This document shows, one piece after another, positions 49,052 through 58,293 of a DNA stretch of 64,000 nucleotides. This DNA comes from Pseudomonas sp. IAC-BECa141 (lineage in GTDB: Bacteria; Pseudomonadota; Gammaproteobacteria; Pseudomonadales; Pseudomonadaceae). How positions within the stretch are numbered: position 1 is the stretch's first letter; every line of letters begins with the position of its first letter. A model generated the notes under the pieces. The model worked only from the letters and a program-made list of their open reading frames with translations. It did not search any database and was not told the DNA's origin. Location of the stretch: positions 4,402,001 to 4,466,000 of the forward strand of contig NZ_CP065410.1 in NCBI RefSeq assembly GCF_020544405.1. Direction: 5' to 3'. The position numbers and the translations under genes were made by a program.

Positions 49052-49265
49052 GAGAACCCCAAGCGCCAGAGACAGGAGCGCTCATTCTAGGCGCACAGAT
49101 CCGCCCGACACAGGGACAGTTGCGCTCAAGCCGCAAATGAAACTGTGCAGGTCGCAGCAGAAAATTGACGAAGGGCCGTTGATCGGCTGGCCGGGCAAGG
49201 TAAGTGGTTCAGGCATAAGCTCCTTGGATCCAGCCCGGGACAACACTCACCAAGGAGACGCCGTC

Positions 49266-49460
49266 ATGTTAGGCATGCGCGCCCAGGACACCGCCCCCGC
49301 CATGCACTTTCGCAGCGACCGCGTATGCCGGGTCAATGGCGAGCTGTATTTCAGCACCCGGGAAAACACCCTCGAAGGGCCGTTCGACAGCCCCGAGAAA
49401 GCCGAGCAGCAGATAAAGGCCTACATCGCGCGGATGCAGTTGCTGGATTCCGGCAGGTAG
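49266..49460 (+). CDS. Small DUF6316-like protein
   Basis: A 64-residue soluble protein (FRSDRVCRVNGELYFSTREN, then EGPFDSPEKAEQQIKAYIAR). AAGGAG lies eight bases before ATG 49266, a strong start signal. It resembles small pseudomonad proteins grouped as DUF6316; no function is known. A longer open frame from 48888 covers the upstream region but has no gene-like start. Confidence 0.72.
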   Translation: MLGMRAQDTAPAMHFRSDRVCRVNGELYFSTRENTLEGPFDSPEKAEQQIKAYIARMQLLDSGR

Positions 49461-49476
49461 ATCCGGTCGCCCCATT

Positions 49477-49557
49477 CGCGAGCAAGCTCGCTCCCGCATT
49501 CGATCACATTCCTTCAATAAGAATAGGGTCAACTGTGGGAGCGAGCTTGCTCGCGAA
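49477..49557. repeat. REPIN: inverted pair of REP elements
   Basis: Same layout and same total length (81 bases) as the copy at 47995: GCGAGCAAGCTCGCTCCCGC on the left, the inverse at 49536-49557, with a different spacer. It lies between the DUF6316-like gene and the thiolase gene, which converge. Confidence 0.9.
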
Positions 49558-49589
49558 AGCCATCGAGAGAGCAAAACAAATTCCCGGAC

Positions 49590-50774
49590 TTAACGCACGG
49601 CCTCAAACAATCCGGTCGCGCCCATTCCGCCGCCCACGCACATGGTCACGATCCCATAGCGCAGATTGCGTCGCTGCAACTCGCGCACCAGATGCCCGAC
49701 CTGCCGCGACCCGGTCATGCCGAACGGGTGACCGATGGAAATCGAGCCGCCGTTGACGTTGTATTTCTCGTTATCGATTTCCAGTCGGTCACGGGCGTAC
49801 AGGCACTGCGAGGCGAACGCTTCGTTCAATTCCCAAAGATCGATGTCCGCCACCTGCAAGCCTTTGGCCTTGAGCAGTTTCGGCACCGAGAACACCGGGC
49901 CGATGCCCATTTCGTCCGGCTCGCACCCGGCTACGGTAAACCCACGGAAAAACGCTTTCGGCTTGAGCCCCAGTTGCAGGGCTTTTTCCAAGCTCATCAC
50001 CAGCGTCATCGAGGCGCCATCGGACAACTGCGACGAGTTGCCGGCGGTCACCGAACCGTCCTCGGCGAATACCGGTTTCAATCCGGCGAGGCTTTCATAA
50101 GTGGTATCCGGACGGTTGCAGTCATCGCGATCAACGATGCCGTCGAGGATCTGCACTTCACCGCTGTTCTTGTCTTCAACGCGGTACTTCACCGCCATCG
50201 GCACGATTTCATCGTTGAACAGCCCTGCTGCCTGCGCCTGGGCAGTACGGATCTGACTTTGCAGCGAGTAACGATCCTGCGCCTCGCGACTCACGCCATA
50301 ACGGCGCGCCACCACTTCGGCGGTCTGGCCCATGGTGTAGTAGATACCTGGCGTCTGCTGCTTGAGCAACGGGTTGATCAGGTGATCAGTGTTGACGCTT
50401 TTCAGGGTCAGGCTGATCGACTCGACGCCGCCGGCGACGATGATGTCGCTGCAACCCGATGCAATCTGGTTGGCGGCAATCGCAATCGCCTGCAAGCCCG
50501 ACGAACAGAAACGGTTGAGGGTCATGCCCGCCGTGCCAGTGCCCAATTGCGAGAGCACCGCCACGTTACGACCGATGTTGTAGCCCTGGGCGCCTTCGTT
50601 GGAGCCGGCGCCGACGATGCAATCCTCGACGCTGGCCGGGTCGATGTCGTTGCGCGAGAGCAACGCATTGACGCAATGGGCCGCCATGTCATCGGGACGG
50701 GTCTGGTTGAACTTGCCGCGAAAGGACTTGGCCAGGCCGGTCCGTACGCTGTCGACGATCACCACTTCACGCAT
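49590..50774 (-). CDS. Acetyl-CoA C-acyltransferase (thiolase)
   Basis: A 394-residue thiolase. Cys90 in LNRFCSSGLQAIA is the nucleophile; SIGHPFGMTGSR carries the histidine and CVGGGMGATGLFE the second cysteine. It condenses or cleaves acyl-CoAs; whether it is biosynthetic or degradative is unclear because no beta-oxidation partner is adjacent. ATG 50774 has GAGG six bases upstream. Confidence 0.92.
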   Translation of the reverse strand: MREVVIVDSVRTGLAKSFRGKFNQTRPDDMAAHCVNALLSRNDIDPASVEDCIVGAGSNEGAQGYNIGRNVAVLSQLGTGTAGMTLNRFCSSGLQAIAIAANQIASGCSDIIVAGGVESISLTLKSVNTDHLINPLLKQQTPGIYYTMGQTAEVVARRYGVSREAQDRYSLQSQIRTAQAQAAGLFNDEIVPMAVKYRVEDKNSGEVQILDGIVDRDDCNRPDTTYESLAGLKPVFAEDGSVTAGNSSQLSDGASMTLVMSLEKALQLGLKPKAFFRGFTVAGCEPDEMGIGPVFSVPKLLKAKGLQVADIDLWELNEAFASQCLYARDRLEIDNEKYNVNGGSISIGHPFGMTGSRQVGHLVRELQRRNLRYGIVTMCVGGGMGATGLFEAVR

Positions 50775-50876
50775 GGCATACCTCATTGTTGCAGTCAGTT
50801 GAGAGTGGACCGAGCATATGTCCACTCAATCGCCGACCGCGACAATCATTCACCTCGCGTATGCGGGCCCATCGGC

Positions 50877-52391
50877 TCAGTCCTTGTGTTTCCTGGCTCG
50901 TTTGTCGGACTTCTCGAAAGCTTCTTCCAGCGCACGGTTGATCGTGCGCAAGACCTTGACCCGAGCCCAGCGCTTGTCGTTGGCCTCAACCAGGGTCCAG
51001 GGGGAAATTTCGGTGCTGGTGCGGTCGACCATGTCGCCCACCGCGGCACGATAGGCGTCCCACTTGTCGCGGTTGCGCCAGTCGTCTTCGGTGATCTTGA
51101 AGCGCTTGAAGGGGATTTCTTCACGCGCCTGGAAGCGTTCAATCTGCGTGTCCTTGTCGATGGCCAGCCAGAACTTGACCACGATCACCCCGGCATCGGC
51201 GAGCTGCTCTTCGAAGTCGTTGATTTCGCCGTAGGCACGCATCCAGTCGGCGGTGCTGCAAAAACCTTCGATCCGCTCTACCAGCACCCGGCCGTACCAC
51301 GAGCGGTCGAACACGGTGAACTTGCCCCGGGCCGGGATGTGTCGCCAGAAACGCCACAGGTAAGGCTGTGCCCGCTCCTCCTCGGTCGGCGCGGCAATCG
51401 GCACGATGTTGTACTGACGCGGATCGAGCGCCGCCGCCACCCGACGGATCGCCCCGCCCTTGCCCGCCGCATCGTTGCCTTCGAAAACCGCCACCAGTGC
51501 ATGGCGGCGCATGCGTTTGTCGCGCATCAGGCCGGACAGCCTCGCCTGTTCGGTGATCAATTGTTCTTCGTAATCTTTCTTTTCCAGACGCTGATCCAGG
51601 TTGAGGCTGTCGAGCAGATTCAACTGATCCACCGACGTGCCCAGCGGTTGGGCACTGACCGCACTCGAATGCACGTCGGGGCGCTTCAACGCGTTTTGCA
51701 GGCCTTCAAGCAAAATCTTGCCAACGGTCAGGCTGCGGTAGTTGGCGTCCACCCCTTCGATGACATGCCACGGCGCATAGTCGCGGCTGGTTCGGCGCAA
51801 CACACGTTCGCCGTATTTGACGAACTTGTCGTAGGTCTGCGATTGCTGCCAGTCCAGCGGGCTGATCCGCCAGCTGTGCAGCGGGTCGTCGGCCAACGCC
51901 TTGAGCCGCGCCTTCATTTGCTTCTTGGAGAGGTGGAACCAGAACTTGAAGATCAGCGCACCTTCGTCGCACAGCATCTTTTCCAGGCGTTCGGCCCCGG
52001 CGATGGCCTGATCCAGTCGCGGATCCTTGAACAAGCCGTGGACCCTGCCCTGCAGCATCTGGCTGTACCAGTTGCCAAAGAAAACCCCCATCCGCCCCTT
52101 GGCCGGCAGCATCCGCCAGTAACGCCAGGCCGGTGGCCGCGCCAGCTCTTCATCGGTCTGCTGGTCGAAAGTGCGCACTTCGATCAGACGCGGATCCATC
52201 CACTCGTTGAGCAATTTCACCGTCTCGCCCTTGCCGGCGCCTTCGATGCCGTTGATCAAAATGATCACCGGAAAACGCTTCTGCTGCTGCAACTCGAACT
52301 GGGCTTCCAGCAACGCTTCACGCAGAGCGGGCACGGCGGCTTCGTAGGTGTCTTTGTCGATGGCGTGACCGATTTCAGCGGATTCGAACAT
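50877..52391 (-). CDS. pap: Polyphosphate:AMP phosphotransferase (PPK2 class II)
   Basis: A 504-residue protein with two tandem PPK2 domains, each with its own P-loop: INGIEGAGKGETVKL near residue 50 and FEGNDAAGKGGAIRR near 305, with DRSWYGRVLVERIEGF as the lid region. Two-domain PPK2 enzymes phosphorylate AMP to ADP with polyphosphate, and the N-terminal copy is usually regulatory or inactive. It may recycle AMP during stress. Monocistronic. Confidence 0.93.
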   Translation of the reverse strand: MFESAEIGHAIDKDTYEAAVPALREALLEAQFELQQQKRFPVIILINGIEGAGKGETVKLLNEWMDPRLIEVRTFDQQTDEELARPPAWRYWRMLPAKGRMGVFFGNWYSQMLQGRVHGLFKDPRLDQAIAGAERLEKMLCDEGALIFKFWFHLSKKQMKARLKALADDPLHSWRISPLDWQQSQTYDKFVKYGERVLRRTSRDYAPWHVIEGVDANYRSLTVGKILLEGLQNALKRPDVHSSAVSAQPLGTSVDQLNLLDSLNLDQRLEKKDYEEQLITEQARLSGLMRDKRMRRHALVAVFEGNDAAGKGGAIRRVAAALDPRQYNIVPIAAPTEEERAQPYLWRFWRHIPARGKFTVFDRSWYGRVLVERIEGFCSTADWMRAYGEINDFEEQLADAGVIVVKFWLAIDKDTQIERFQAREEIPFKRFKITEDDWRNRDKWDAYRAAVGDMVDRTSTEISPWTLVEANDKRWARVKVLRTINRALEEAFEKSDKRARKHKD

Positions 52392-52564
52392 AGGGACGGC
52401 TCCTTCCAGGATTCAGCAAGACTAGCGGATTGGGCTCTGGCGCGGCACAGAAATTCCCGTCGGCGGCGGATTGTCCTCGAGTGATCGTCAGCCAGGCTTG
52501 CCATGGATCAAGCGCCGCCTGCGTGATCGGCTAGAATGGCCGCCTTGTCGTTGCCGAGCCTGCC

Positions 52565-54544
52565 ATGAAACCTGTAATGCCCCACGCCCAAATCGACTGG
52601 GATGACCAGGGACGCCCGCGTTCGCGAGTGTTCGACGATGTGTATTTTTCCGACCAGTCGGGGCTGGATGAAACCCGCTACGTGTTCCTCGAACAAAACC
52701 GTCTGGCCGAGCGTTTTGCCGCGCTGCCGGCGGGTGGGCGACTGGTGATCGGTGAAACCGGGTTCGGCACCGGGCTGAATTTTCTCTGCGCCTGGCAGTT
52801 GTTCGAACAGCATGCGGTGGCCGGTGCGCGGCTGCATTTCGTCAGCGTGGAAAAGTACCCGCTGAGCCCTGCCGACCTGCAGCGGGCGTTGGCGTTGTGG
52901 CCGGATCTCAAGCCGCTGTCCGATCAACTGCTCAAGCATTACGTGGCAATCCATCAAGGCTTCCAGCGTATTGTTCTGGATAACGGTCGCGTGACCCTGA
53001 CGCTGCTGATCGGCGATGCGCTGGAACAGTTGCCGCAACTGGACGGCCAGATCGACGCCTGGTTTCTCGACGGTTTCGCCCCGGCGAAAAACCCGGAGAT
53101 GTGGACCGCCGAACTGTTCGCCGAACTGGCGCGACTGGCGGCGCCCGACTCGACCATCAGCACCTTCACCAGTACCGGCTGGGTGCGGCGCCTGCTCAAC
53201 GCTGCCGGGTTCAAAATGAAGCGCACGCCGGGCATCGGCCACAAGTGGGAAATCCTGCGCGGCGAGTTTCTGGGCTGGCCCGAGGATGTGCCTTTACCCG
53301 TTGCGACCAAACCATGGTTTGCCCGCCCGGTTCAGTTGAGCAGTGAGCGTCGCGCTCTGGTGATCGGCGCCGGTCTGGCCGGTTGCGCCACGGCGGCCAG
53401 CCTCGCGGCGCGGGGCTGGCAGGTCAGTCTGCTGGAGCGACATGACGCCGTGGCCCGGGAAGCCTCGGGCAATCCTCAAGGCGTGCTGTACCTGAAACTG
53501 TCCGCCCACGGCACCGCACTGTCGCAGTTGATCGTCAGCGGTTTCGGCTACACCCGGCGCCTGCTGGAAACCCTGCAACGGGGTACCGACTGGGACGACT
53601 GCGGCGTGCTGCAACTGGCGTTCAATGAAAAGGAACGCGAGCGTCAGGGGCAACTGGCGGCGGCGTTTCCCGAAGACCTTCTGCAATGGCTTGATCAACC
53701 CGAAGCGCAGGCCCGTGCCGGGGTCGGTCTGGCCCATGGCGGTTTGTACTATCCCGAGGGCGGCTGGGTGCATCCGCCCGCGTTGTGTCAGGCGCAATCC
53801 GCACAACCGGGCGTCACGCTGCTCACCCATCAGGAAGCCGTGGAACTGCGCAAGGTTGACGGCCAGTGGCAGGCCTTCGACGGTGATCGATTGATCGCAA
53901 CAGCACCCGTCGTGGTGTTGGCGGGTGCCGCCGAGATCAAGCGTTTCCCCCAGAGTGCCGACCTGCCCCTCAAACGCATTCGCGGACAAATCACCCGACT
54001 GGCGCAGACCACACAAAGTCAGGCACTGGCCACCGTGGTGTGCGCCGAGGGTTATGTCGCACCGGCACGCTTGGGCGAGCACACTCTCGGCGCCAGTTTC
54101 GATTTCAACAACGACGACCTGACCCCGACCACCGCCGAACACCTGGGCAATCAGGCGATGCTCGAAGAAATCTCCACGGATCTGGTCGCACGCCTGCACA
54201 TCAGCGAACCCGACGCCGACTGCTTCGAGGGTCGCGCCGCCTTCCGTTGCACCAGTCCCGACTACCTGCCGATTGTCGGCCCGCTCGCCGATCACGAAGC
54301 CTTCACCGACGCGTATCGCGCCTTGAGCAAGGATGCCCGGCAAGTGCCGGACGTTCCCTGCCCATGGCTGGACGGTCTGTACGTCAACAGCGGTCATGGT
54401 TCACGCGGATTGATCACCGCACCCCTGTCTGGCGAGTTGCTGGCCGCGTGGCTCGATAACGAACCGCTGCCGCTGCCGCGCAGCGTGGCCGAAGCCTGTC
54501 ATCCCAACCGGTTTGCCCTGCGCCGTCTGATTCGTGGCAAATGA
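52565..54544 (+). CDS. mnmC: Bifunctional tRNA 5-methylaminomethyl-2-thiouridine modification enzyme MnmC
   Basis: A 659-residue fusion. Residues 1 to about 240 are the SAM methyltransferase MnmC2 (VIGETGFGTGLNFLCAW, DAWFLDGFAPAKNPEMW). From about 255 on is the FAD oxidoreductase MnmC1 (ALVIGAGLAGCATAASLAA, NSGHGSRGLITAPLSGEL). Together they finish mnm5s2U34 in tRNA. A TAGAAT at 52532-52537 could be its -10 box. Confidence 0.96.
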   Translation: MKPVMPHAQIDWDDQGRPRSRVFDDVYFSDQSGLDETRYVFLEQNRLAERFAALPAGGRLVIGETGFGTGLNFLCAWQLFEQHAVAGARLHFVSVEKYPLSPADLQRALALWPDLKPLSDQLLKHYVAIHQGFQRIVLDNGRVTLTLLIGDALEQLPQLDGQIDAWFLDGFAPAKNPEMWTAELFAELARLAAPDSTISTFTSTGWVRRLLNAAGFKMKRTPGIGHKWEILRGEFLGWPEDVPLPVATKPWFARPVQLSSERRALVIGAGLAGCATAASLAARGWQVSLLERHDAVAREASGNPQGVLYLKLSAHGTALSQLIVSGFGYTRRLLETLQRGTDWDDCGVLQLAFNEKERERQGQLAAAFPEDLLQWLDQPEAQARAGVGLAHGGLYYPEGGWVHPPALCQAQSAQPGVTLLTHQEAVELRKVDGQWQAFDGDRLIATAPVVVLAGAAEIKRFPQSADLPLKRIRGQITRLAQTTQSQALATVVCAEGYVAPARLGEHTLGASFDFNNDDLTPTTAEHLGNQAMLEEISTDLVARLHISEPDADCFEGRAAFRCTSPDYLPIVGPLADHEAFTDAYRALSKDARQVPDVPCPWLDGLYVNSGHGSRGLITAPLSGELLAAWLDNEPLPLPRSVAEACHPNRFALRRLIRGK

Positions 54545-54710
54545 ACCCGGGCTCGATCAGTCAGCGGGCACAATGCGATCGGTCAGGTCGACACGCTTAT
54601 AACCGATCGTTCTAAAACTCCCACATGCGTGCCGGGTCAGTTTCTGGGTACCGGCCATTTCGGCGCGGTTCAGCAACACCCTCCCCAACGGAAAAACCGG
54701 TAAGGACTTT

Positions 54711-56483
54711 ATGTGCGGATTAGCTGGCGAGTTACGTTTTGATCAACAACCTGCAGACCTTGCAGCCATCGAGCGAATCACCCATCACCTGGCCCCTCGC
54801 GGCCCCGATGCGTGGGGCTTCCATGCCCAGGGACCGATTGCCCTGGGCCATCGACGCCTGAAAATCATGGACCTGTCGGACGGCTCGGCGCAGCCGATGA
54901 TCGACAGCCAACTGGGCCTGTCCCTGGCCTTCAACGGCGCGATCTACAACTTCCCGGAACTGCGCGCCGAACTCGAAGCGCTCGGTTACGCGTTCTATTC
55001 CGGCGGCGACACCGAAGTGCTGCTCAAGGGGTATCACGCCTGGGGCGAAGCACTGCTGCCGAAACTCAACGGCATGTTCGCCTTCGCCATCTGGGAGCGT
55101 GACGCCCAGCGCCTGTTCATCGCCCGCGACCGTCTCGGTGTGAAGCCGCTGTACCTGTCGCGCACCGGCCAGCGCCTGCGTTTTGCGTCGGCCCTGCCGG
55201 CGCTGCTCAAGGGCGGCGACATCAACCCGATCCTCGATCCGGTGGCGCTCAATCATTACCTGAATTTCCACGCCGTGGTGCCCGCGCCGCGCACCTTGCT
55301 GGCCGGCATCGAAAAGCTGCCGCCGGCGAGCTGGATGCGCATCGAAGCGGACGGCACCACCGAGCAGAAAACCTGGTGGACCCTGCCCTACGGCCCACAC
55401 GACGACGAGAAGAATCTGACACTCGAAGACTGGCGCGACCGCGTGCTCGACAGCACCCGCGAAGCCGTGGCGATCCGCCAACGAGCGGCAGTGGATGTGG
55501 GCGTGCTGCTTTCCGGCGGCGTCGATTCCAGCATGCTCGTCGGCTTGCTTCGTGAAGTCGGCGTGGAAAACCTGTCGACCTTTTCCATCGGTTTCCAGGA
55601 TGCCGGCGGCGAGCGCGGTGACGAATTCCAGTATTCCGATCTCATCGCCAGGCACTACGGCACCCGGCACCATCAATTGCGCATCGATGAAAAAGAGATC
55701 ATCGAGCAACTGCCCGCCGCGTTCCGCGCCATGAGCGAGCCGATGGTCAGCCACGATTGCATCGCCTTCTATCTGCTGTCCCGCGAAGTGGCCAAGCACT
55801 GCAAAGTGGTACAGAGCGGCCAGGGCGCCGACGAACTGTTCGCCGGTTATCACTGGTATCCGCAAGTCGACGGCGCGGCCGATCCGTATGCGGCCTATCG
55901 TGAGGCGTTCTTCGACCGCAGCTACGACGATTACGCCGCCACGGTGCAGCCGAAATGGCTGACCGCCAATGACGCCGCCGGCGACTTCGTGAAGGAACAT
56001 TTCGCACAGCCCGGCGCCAATGCAGCAGTCGACAAGGCTCTGCGCCTGGACAGCACTGTGATGCTGGTGGACGACCCGGTCAAACGGGTCGACAACATGA
56101 CCATGGCCTGGGGCCTGGAGGCGCGCACGCCGTTTCTCGACTATCGCCTGGTGGAGTTGTCGGCCCGTATTCCCGGCAAATTCAAACTGCCGGACGGCGG
56201 CAAGCAGGTGTTGAAAGAAGCCGCGCGACGGGTAATTCCGAGCGAAGTGATCGACCGCAAGAAGGGTTACTTCCCGGTGCCGGGTCTCAAGCATTTGCAG
56301 GGCGATACCCTGAACTGGGTACGCGAACTGCTGCTCGATCCAAGTCAGGATCGCGGCCTGTTCAACCCCGCCATGCTCGACAAATTGCTGACCGATCCAC
56401 AAGGTCAGTTGACCCCGCTGCGCGGCTCCAAGCTATGGCAACTGGCGGCCCTGAACCTGTGGCTCAGCGAACAAGGAATCTGA
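54711..56483 (+). CDS. asnO: N-acetylglutaminylglutamine amidotransferase (asparagine synthetase-like)
   Basis: A 590-residue class II glutamine amidotransferase fused to a synthetase. Met-Cys-Gly at the start exposes Cys2 as nucleophile (MCGLAGELRF), APRGPDAWGFH follows, and LLSGGVDSSMLVGLL is the ATP PP-loop. With ngg next door it is assigned to NAGGN, a dipeptide osmoprotectant made under salt stress, rather than to asparagine. AAGGA precedes the start. Three bases separate it from ngg. Confidence 0.93.
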   Translation: MCGLAGELRFDQQPADLAAIERITHHLAPRGPDAWGFHAQGPIALGHRRLKIMDLSDGSAQPMIDSQLGLSLAFNGAIYNFPELRAELEALGYAFYSGGDTEVLLKGYHAWGEALLPKLNGMFAFAIWERDAQRLFIARDRLGVKPLYLSRTGQRLRFASALPALLKGGDINPILDPVALNHYLNFHAVVPAPRTLLAGIEKLPPASWMRIEADGTTEQKTWWTLPYGPHDDEKNLTLEDWRDRVLDSTREAVAIRQRAAVDVGVLLSGGVDSSMLVGLLREVGVENLSTFSIGFQDAGGERGDEFQYSDLIARHYGTRHHQLRIDEKEIIEQLPAAFRAMSEPMVSHDCIAFYLLSREVAKHCKVVQSGQGADELFAGYHWYPQVDGAADPYAAYREAFFDRSYDDYAATVQPKWLTANDAAGDFVKEHFAQPGANAAVDKALRLDSTVMLVDDPVKRVDNMTMAWGLEARTPFLDYRLVELSARIPGKFKLPDGGKQVLKEAARRVIPSEVIDRKKGYFPVPGLKHLQGDTLNWVRELLLDPSQDRGLFNPAMLDKLLTDPQGQLTPLRGSKLWQLAALNLWLSEQGI

Positions 56484-56486
56484 TCG

Positions 56487-58232
56487 ATGAAACCTCACGC
56501 CACGGCTTACAGCCAACGGCTGCTGCGCGGTCAGACGCCGTCCTACGAGCGCTTGCAGGCGCGACTGGCCGAGGACGGCAGCGAGCCGGCCGCCGAACCG
56601 ATTGCAGTGCACTGCGGCTGGGGCCGATTGCTGATCGGCCACACCTTTCCCGATCCGGCGAGCCTTGCCCGGGAACTGCTGAACGAGCAGACCGGCGAGC
56701 GCGACATCGCGTTGTACGTCGCCGCGCCGCAGCAGATTCTCGGCCTGGAACCGACCCAACTGTTTCTCGACCCGTCCGACACCCTGCGGTTGTGGTTCAG
56801 CGATTATCGTCAGGCAACCCGGGTATTTCGTGGCTTTCGCATTCGTCGTGCGCAAAGTGACGCGGACTGGCAGGCGATCAATCAGCTGTATCAGGCACGC
56901 GGCATGTTGCCGATCGATCCCACCCTGCTCACCCCGCACCATCAGGGCGGCCCGGTGTATTGGCTGGCGGAAGACGACGACAGCGGCGCGGTAATCGGCA
57001 GCGTCATGGGCCTCAATCACCAGAAGGCTTACAACGACCCGGAAAGCGGCAGCAGTCTCTGGTGCCTGGCAGTCGATCCACAGTGCTCGCGTCCCGGTGT
57101 CGGCGAAGTGCTGGTACGGCATCTGATCGAGCATTTCATGAGCCGCGGCCTGAGCTACCTCGATCTGTCGGTGCTGCATGACAACCGTCTGGCGAAAAAT
57201 CTCTACGCCAAGCTCGGTTTTCGCAACCTGCCGACCTTCGCCATCAAGCGCAAGAACGGCATCAATCAGCCGCTGTTCCTCGGGCCGGGGCCGGAGGCGC
57301 AGTTCAACCCTTATGCGCGGATCATCGTCGAGGAAGCCCATCGGCGCGGCATCGATGTGCAGGTGGACGACGCCGACGCCGGGCTGTTCACCCTCAGCCA
57401 CGGCGGGCGCCGGGTGCGCTGCCGCGAATCCCTGAGCGACCTGACCAGCGCCATCAGCATGAACCTGTGTCAGGACAAGAGCCTGACCCACAAGGTGTTG
57501 AAAACTGCCGGACTGAATGTGCCGTCACAGCAATTGGCGGGGAACGCGGACGACAATCTGGCGTTTCTCGACGAATACCAGCGAGTAGTCGTCAAACCGC
57601 TGGATGGCGAACAGGGACAGGGCGTGGCGGTGGATCTGCAGACCATCGAGGACGTGCAGCAGGCCATCGAAGCCGCCAGGCAGTTCGACACTCGCATACT
57701 GCTCGAAAGCTTCCACGAAGGCCTGGACCTGCGAATTCTGGTGATCGGCTTCGAGGTGGTTGCAGCGGCAATCCGGCGGCCGGCAGAAGTGGTCGGCGAC
57801 GGTCATCATTCCATCGGCGCGCTGATCGAAGCCCAGAGCCGGCGACGGCAAGCGGCGACCAGCGGCGAAAGCAAAATCCCGCTGGATCACGAAACCCAGC
57901 GCACCCTGCACGCGGCCGGTTATGACTACAACAGCATCCTGCCGGCCGGTGAGCATCTGTTCGTGCGACGCACGGCGAACCTGCACACCGGCGGCACGCT
58001 GGAAGACGTCACGGCGATTCTGCACCCGACTCTGGCCGACGCTGCCGTGCGCGCGGCCAGGGCGCTGGAGATCCCGATGGTCGGCCTCGACCTGATGGTG
58101 CCAGCGGCGGATCAACCGGCGTACGTGTTCATCGAAGCCAACGAGCGGGCGGGTCTTGCCAACCATGAACCGCAACCGACGGCCGAGCGGTTTGTCGATC
58201 TGTTGTTTCCGCACAGTCAGCCGGCCGTTTGA
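56487..58232 (+). CDS. ngg: N-acetylglutaminylglutamine synthetase (GNAT-ATP-grasp)
   Basis: A 581-residue fusion. A GNAT acetyltransferase domain lies at about 110-260 (WCLAVDPQCSRPGVGEVLV is the acetyl-CoA loop). A C-terminal ATP-grasp ligase follows (VVVKPLDGEQGQGVAVDL binds ATP; FIEANERAGLANHEPQP is the metal site). It is thought to acetylate glutamine and join it to a second glutamine, making the substrate for the amidotransferase upstream. Confidence 0.93.
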   Translation: MKPHATAYSQRLLRGQTPSYERLQARLAEDGSEPAAEPIAVHCGWGRLLIGHTFPDPASLARELLNEQTGERDIALYVAAPQQILGLEPTQLFLDPSDTLRLWFSDYRQATRVFRGFRIRRAQSDADWQAINQLYQARGMLPIDPTLLTPHHQGGPVYWLAEDDDSGAVIGSVMGLNHQKAYNDPESGSSLWCLAVDPQCSRPGVGEVLVRHLIEHFMSRGLSYLDLSVLHDNRLAKNLYAKLGFRNLPTFAIKRKNGINQPLFLGPGPEAQFNPYARIIVEEAHRRGIDVQVDDADAGLFTLSHGGRRVRCRESLSDLTSAISMNLCQDKSLTHKVLKTAGLNVPSQQLAGNADDNLAFLDEYQRVVVKPLDGEQGQGVAVDLQTIEDVQQAIEAARQFDTRILLESFHEGLDLRILVIGFEVVAAAIRRPAEVVGDGHHSIGALIEAQSRRRQAATSGESKIPLDHETQRTLHAAGYDYNSILPAGEHLFVRRTANLHTGGTLEDVTAILHPTLADAAVRAARALEIPMVGLDLMVPAADQPAYVFIEANERAGLANHEPQPTAERFVDLLFPHSQPAV

Positions 58233-58242
58233 TTTCTCTTCG

Positions 58243-58275
58243 GCGTCATTCCCGCGTTCAACGCGCGAATGACGC
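58243..58275. repeat. Palindromic extragenic element between ngg and the M42 peptidase gene
   Basis: GCGTCATTC and GAATGACGC enclose CGCGTT/AACGCG in inverted order; the 33 bases are a near-perfect palindrome with one mismatch. It resembles the element at 36029. It could also act as a hairpin that lowers expression of the third operon gene. Confidence 0.6.
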
Positions 58276-58293
58276 CCCGCAACAGGAGTTTCC

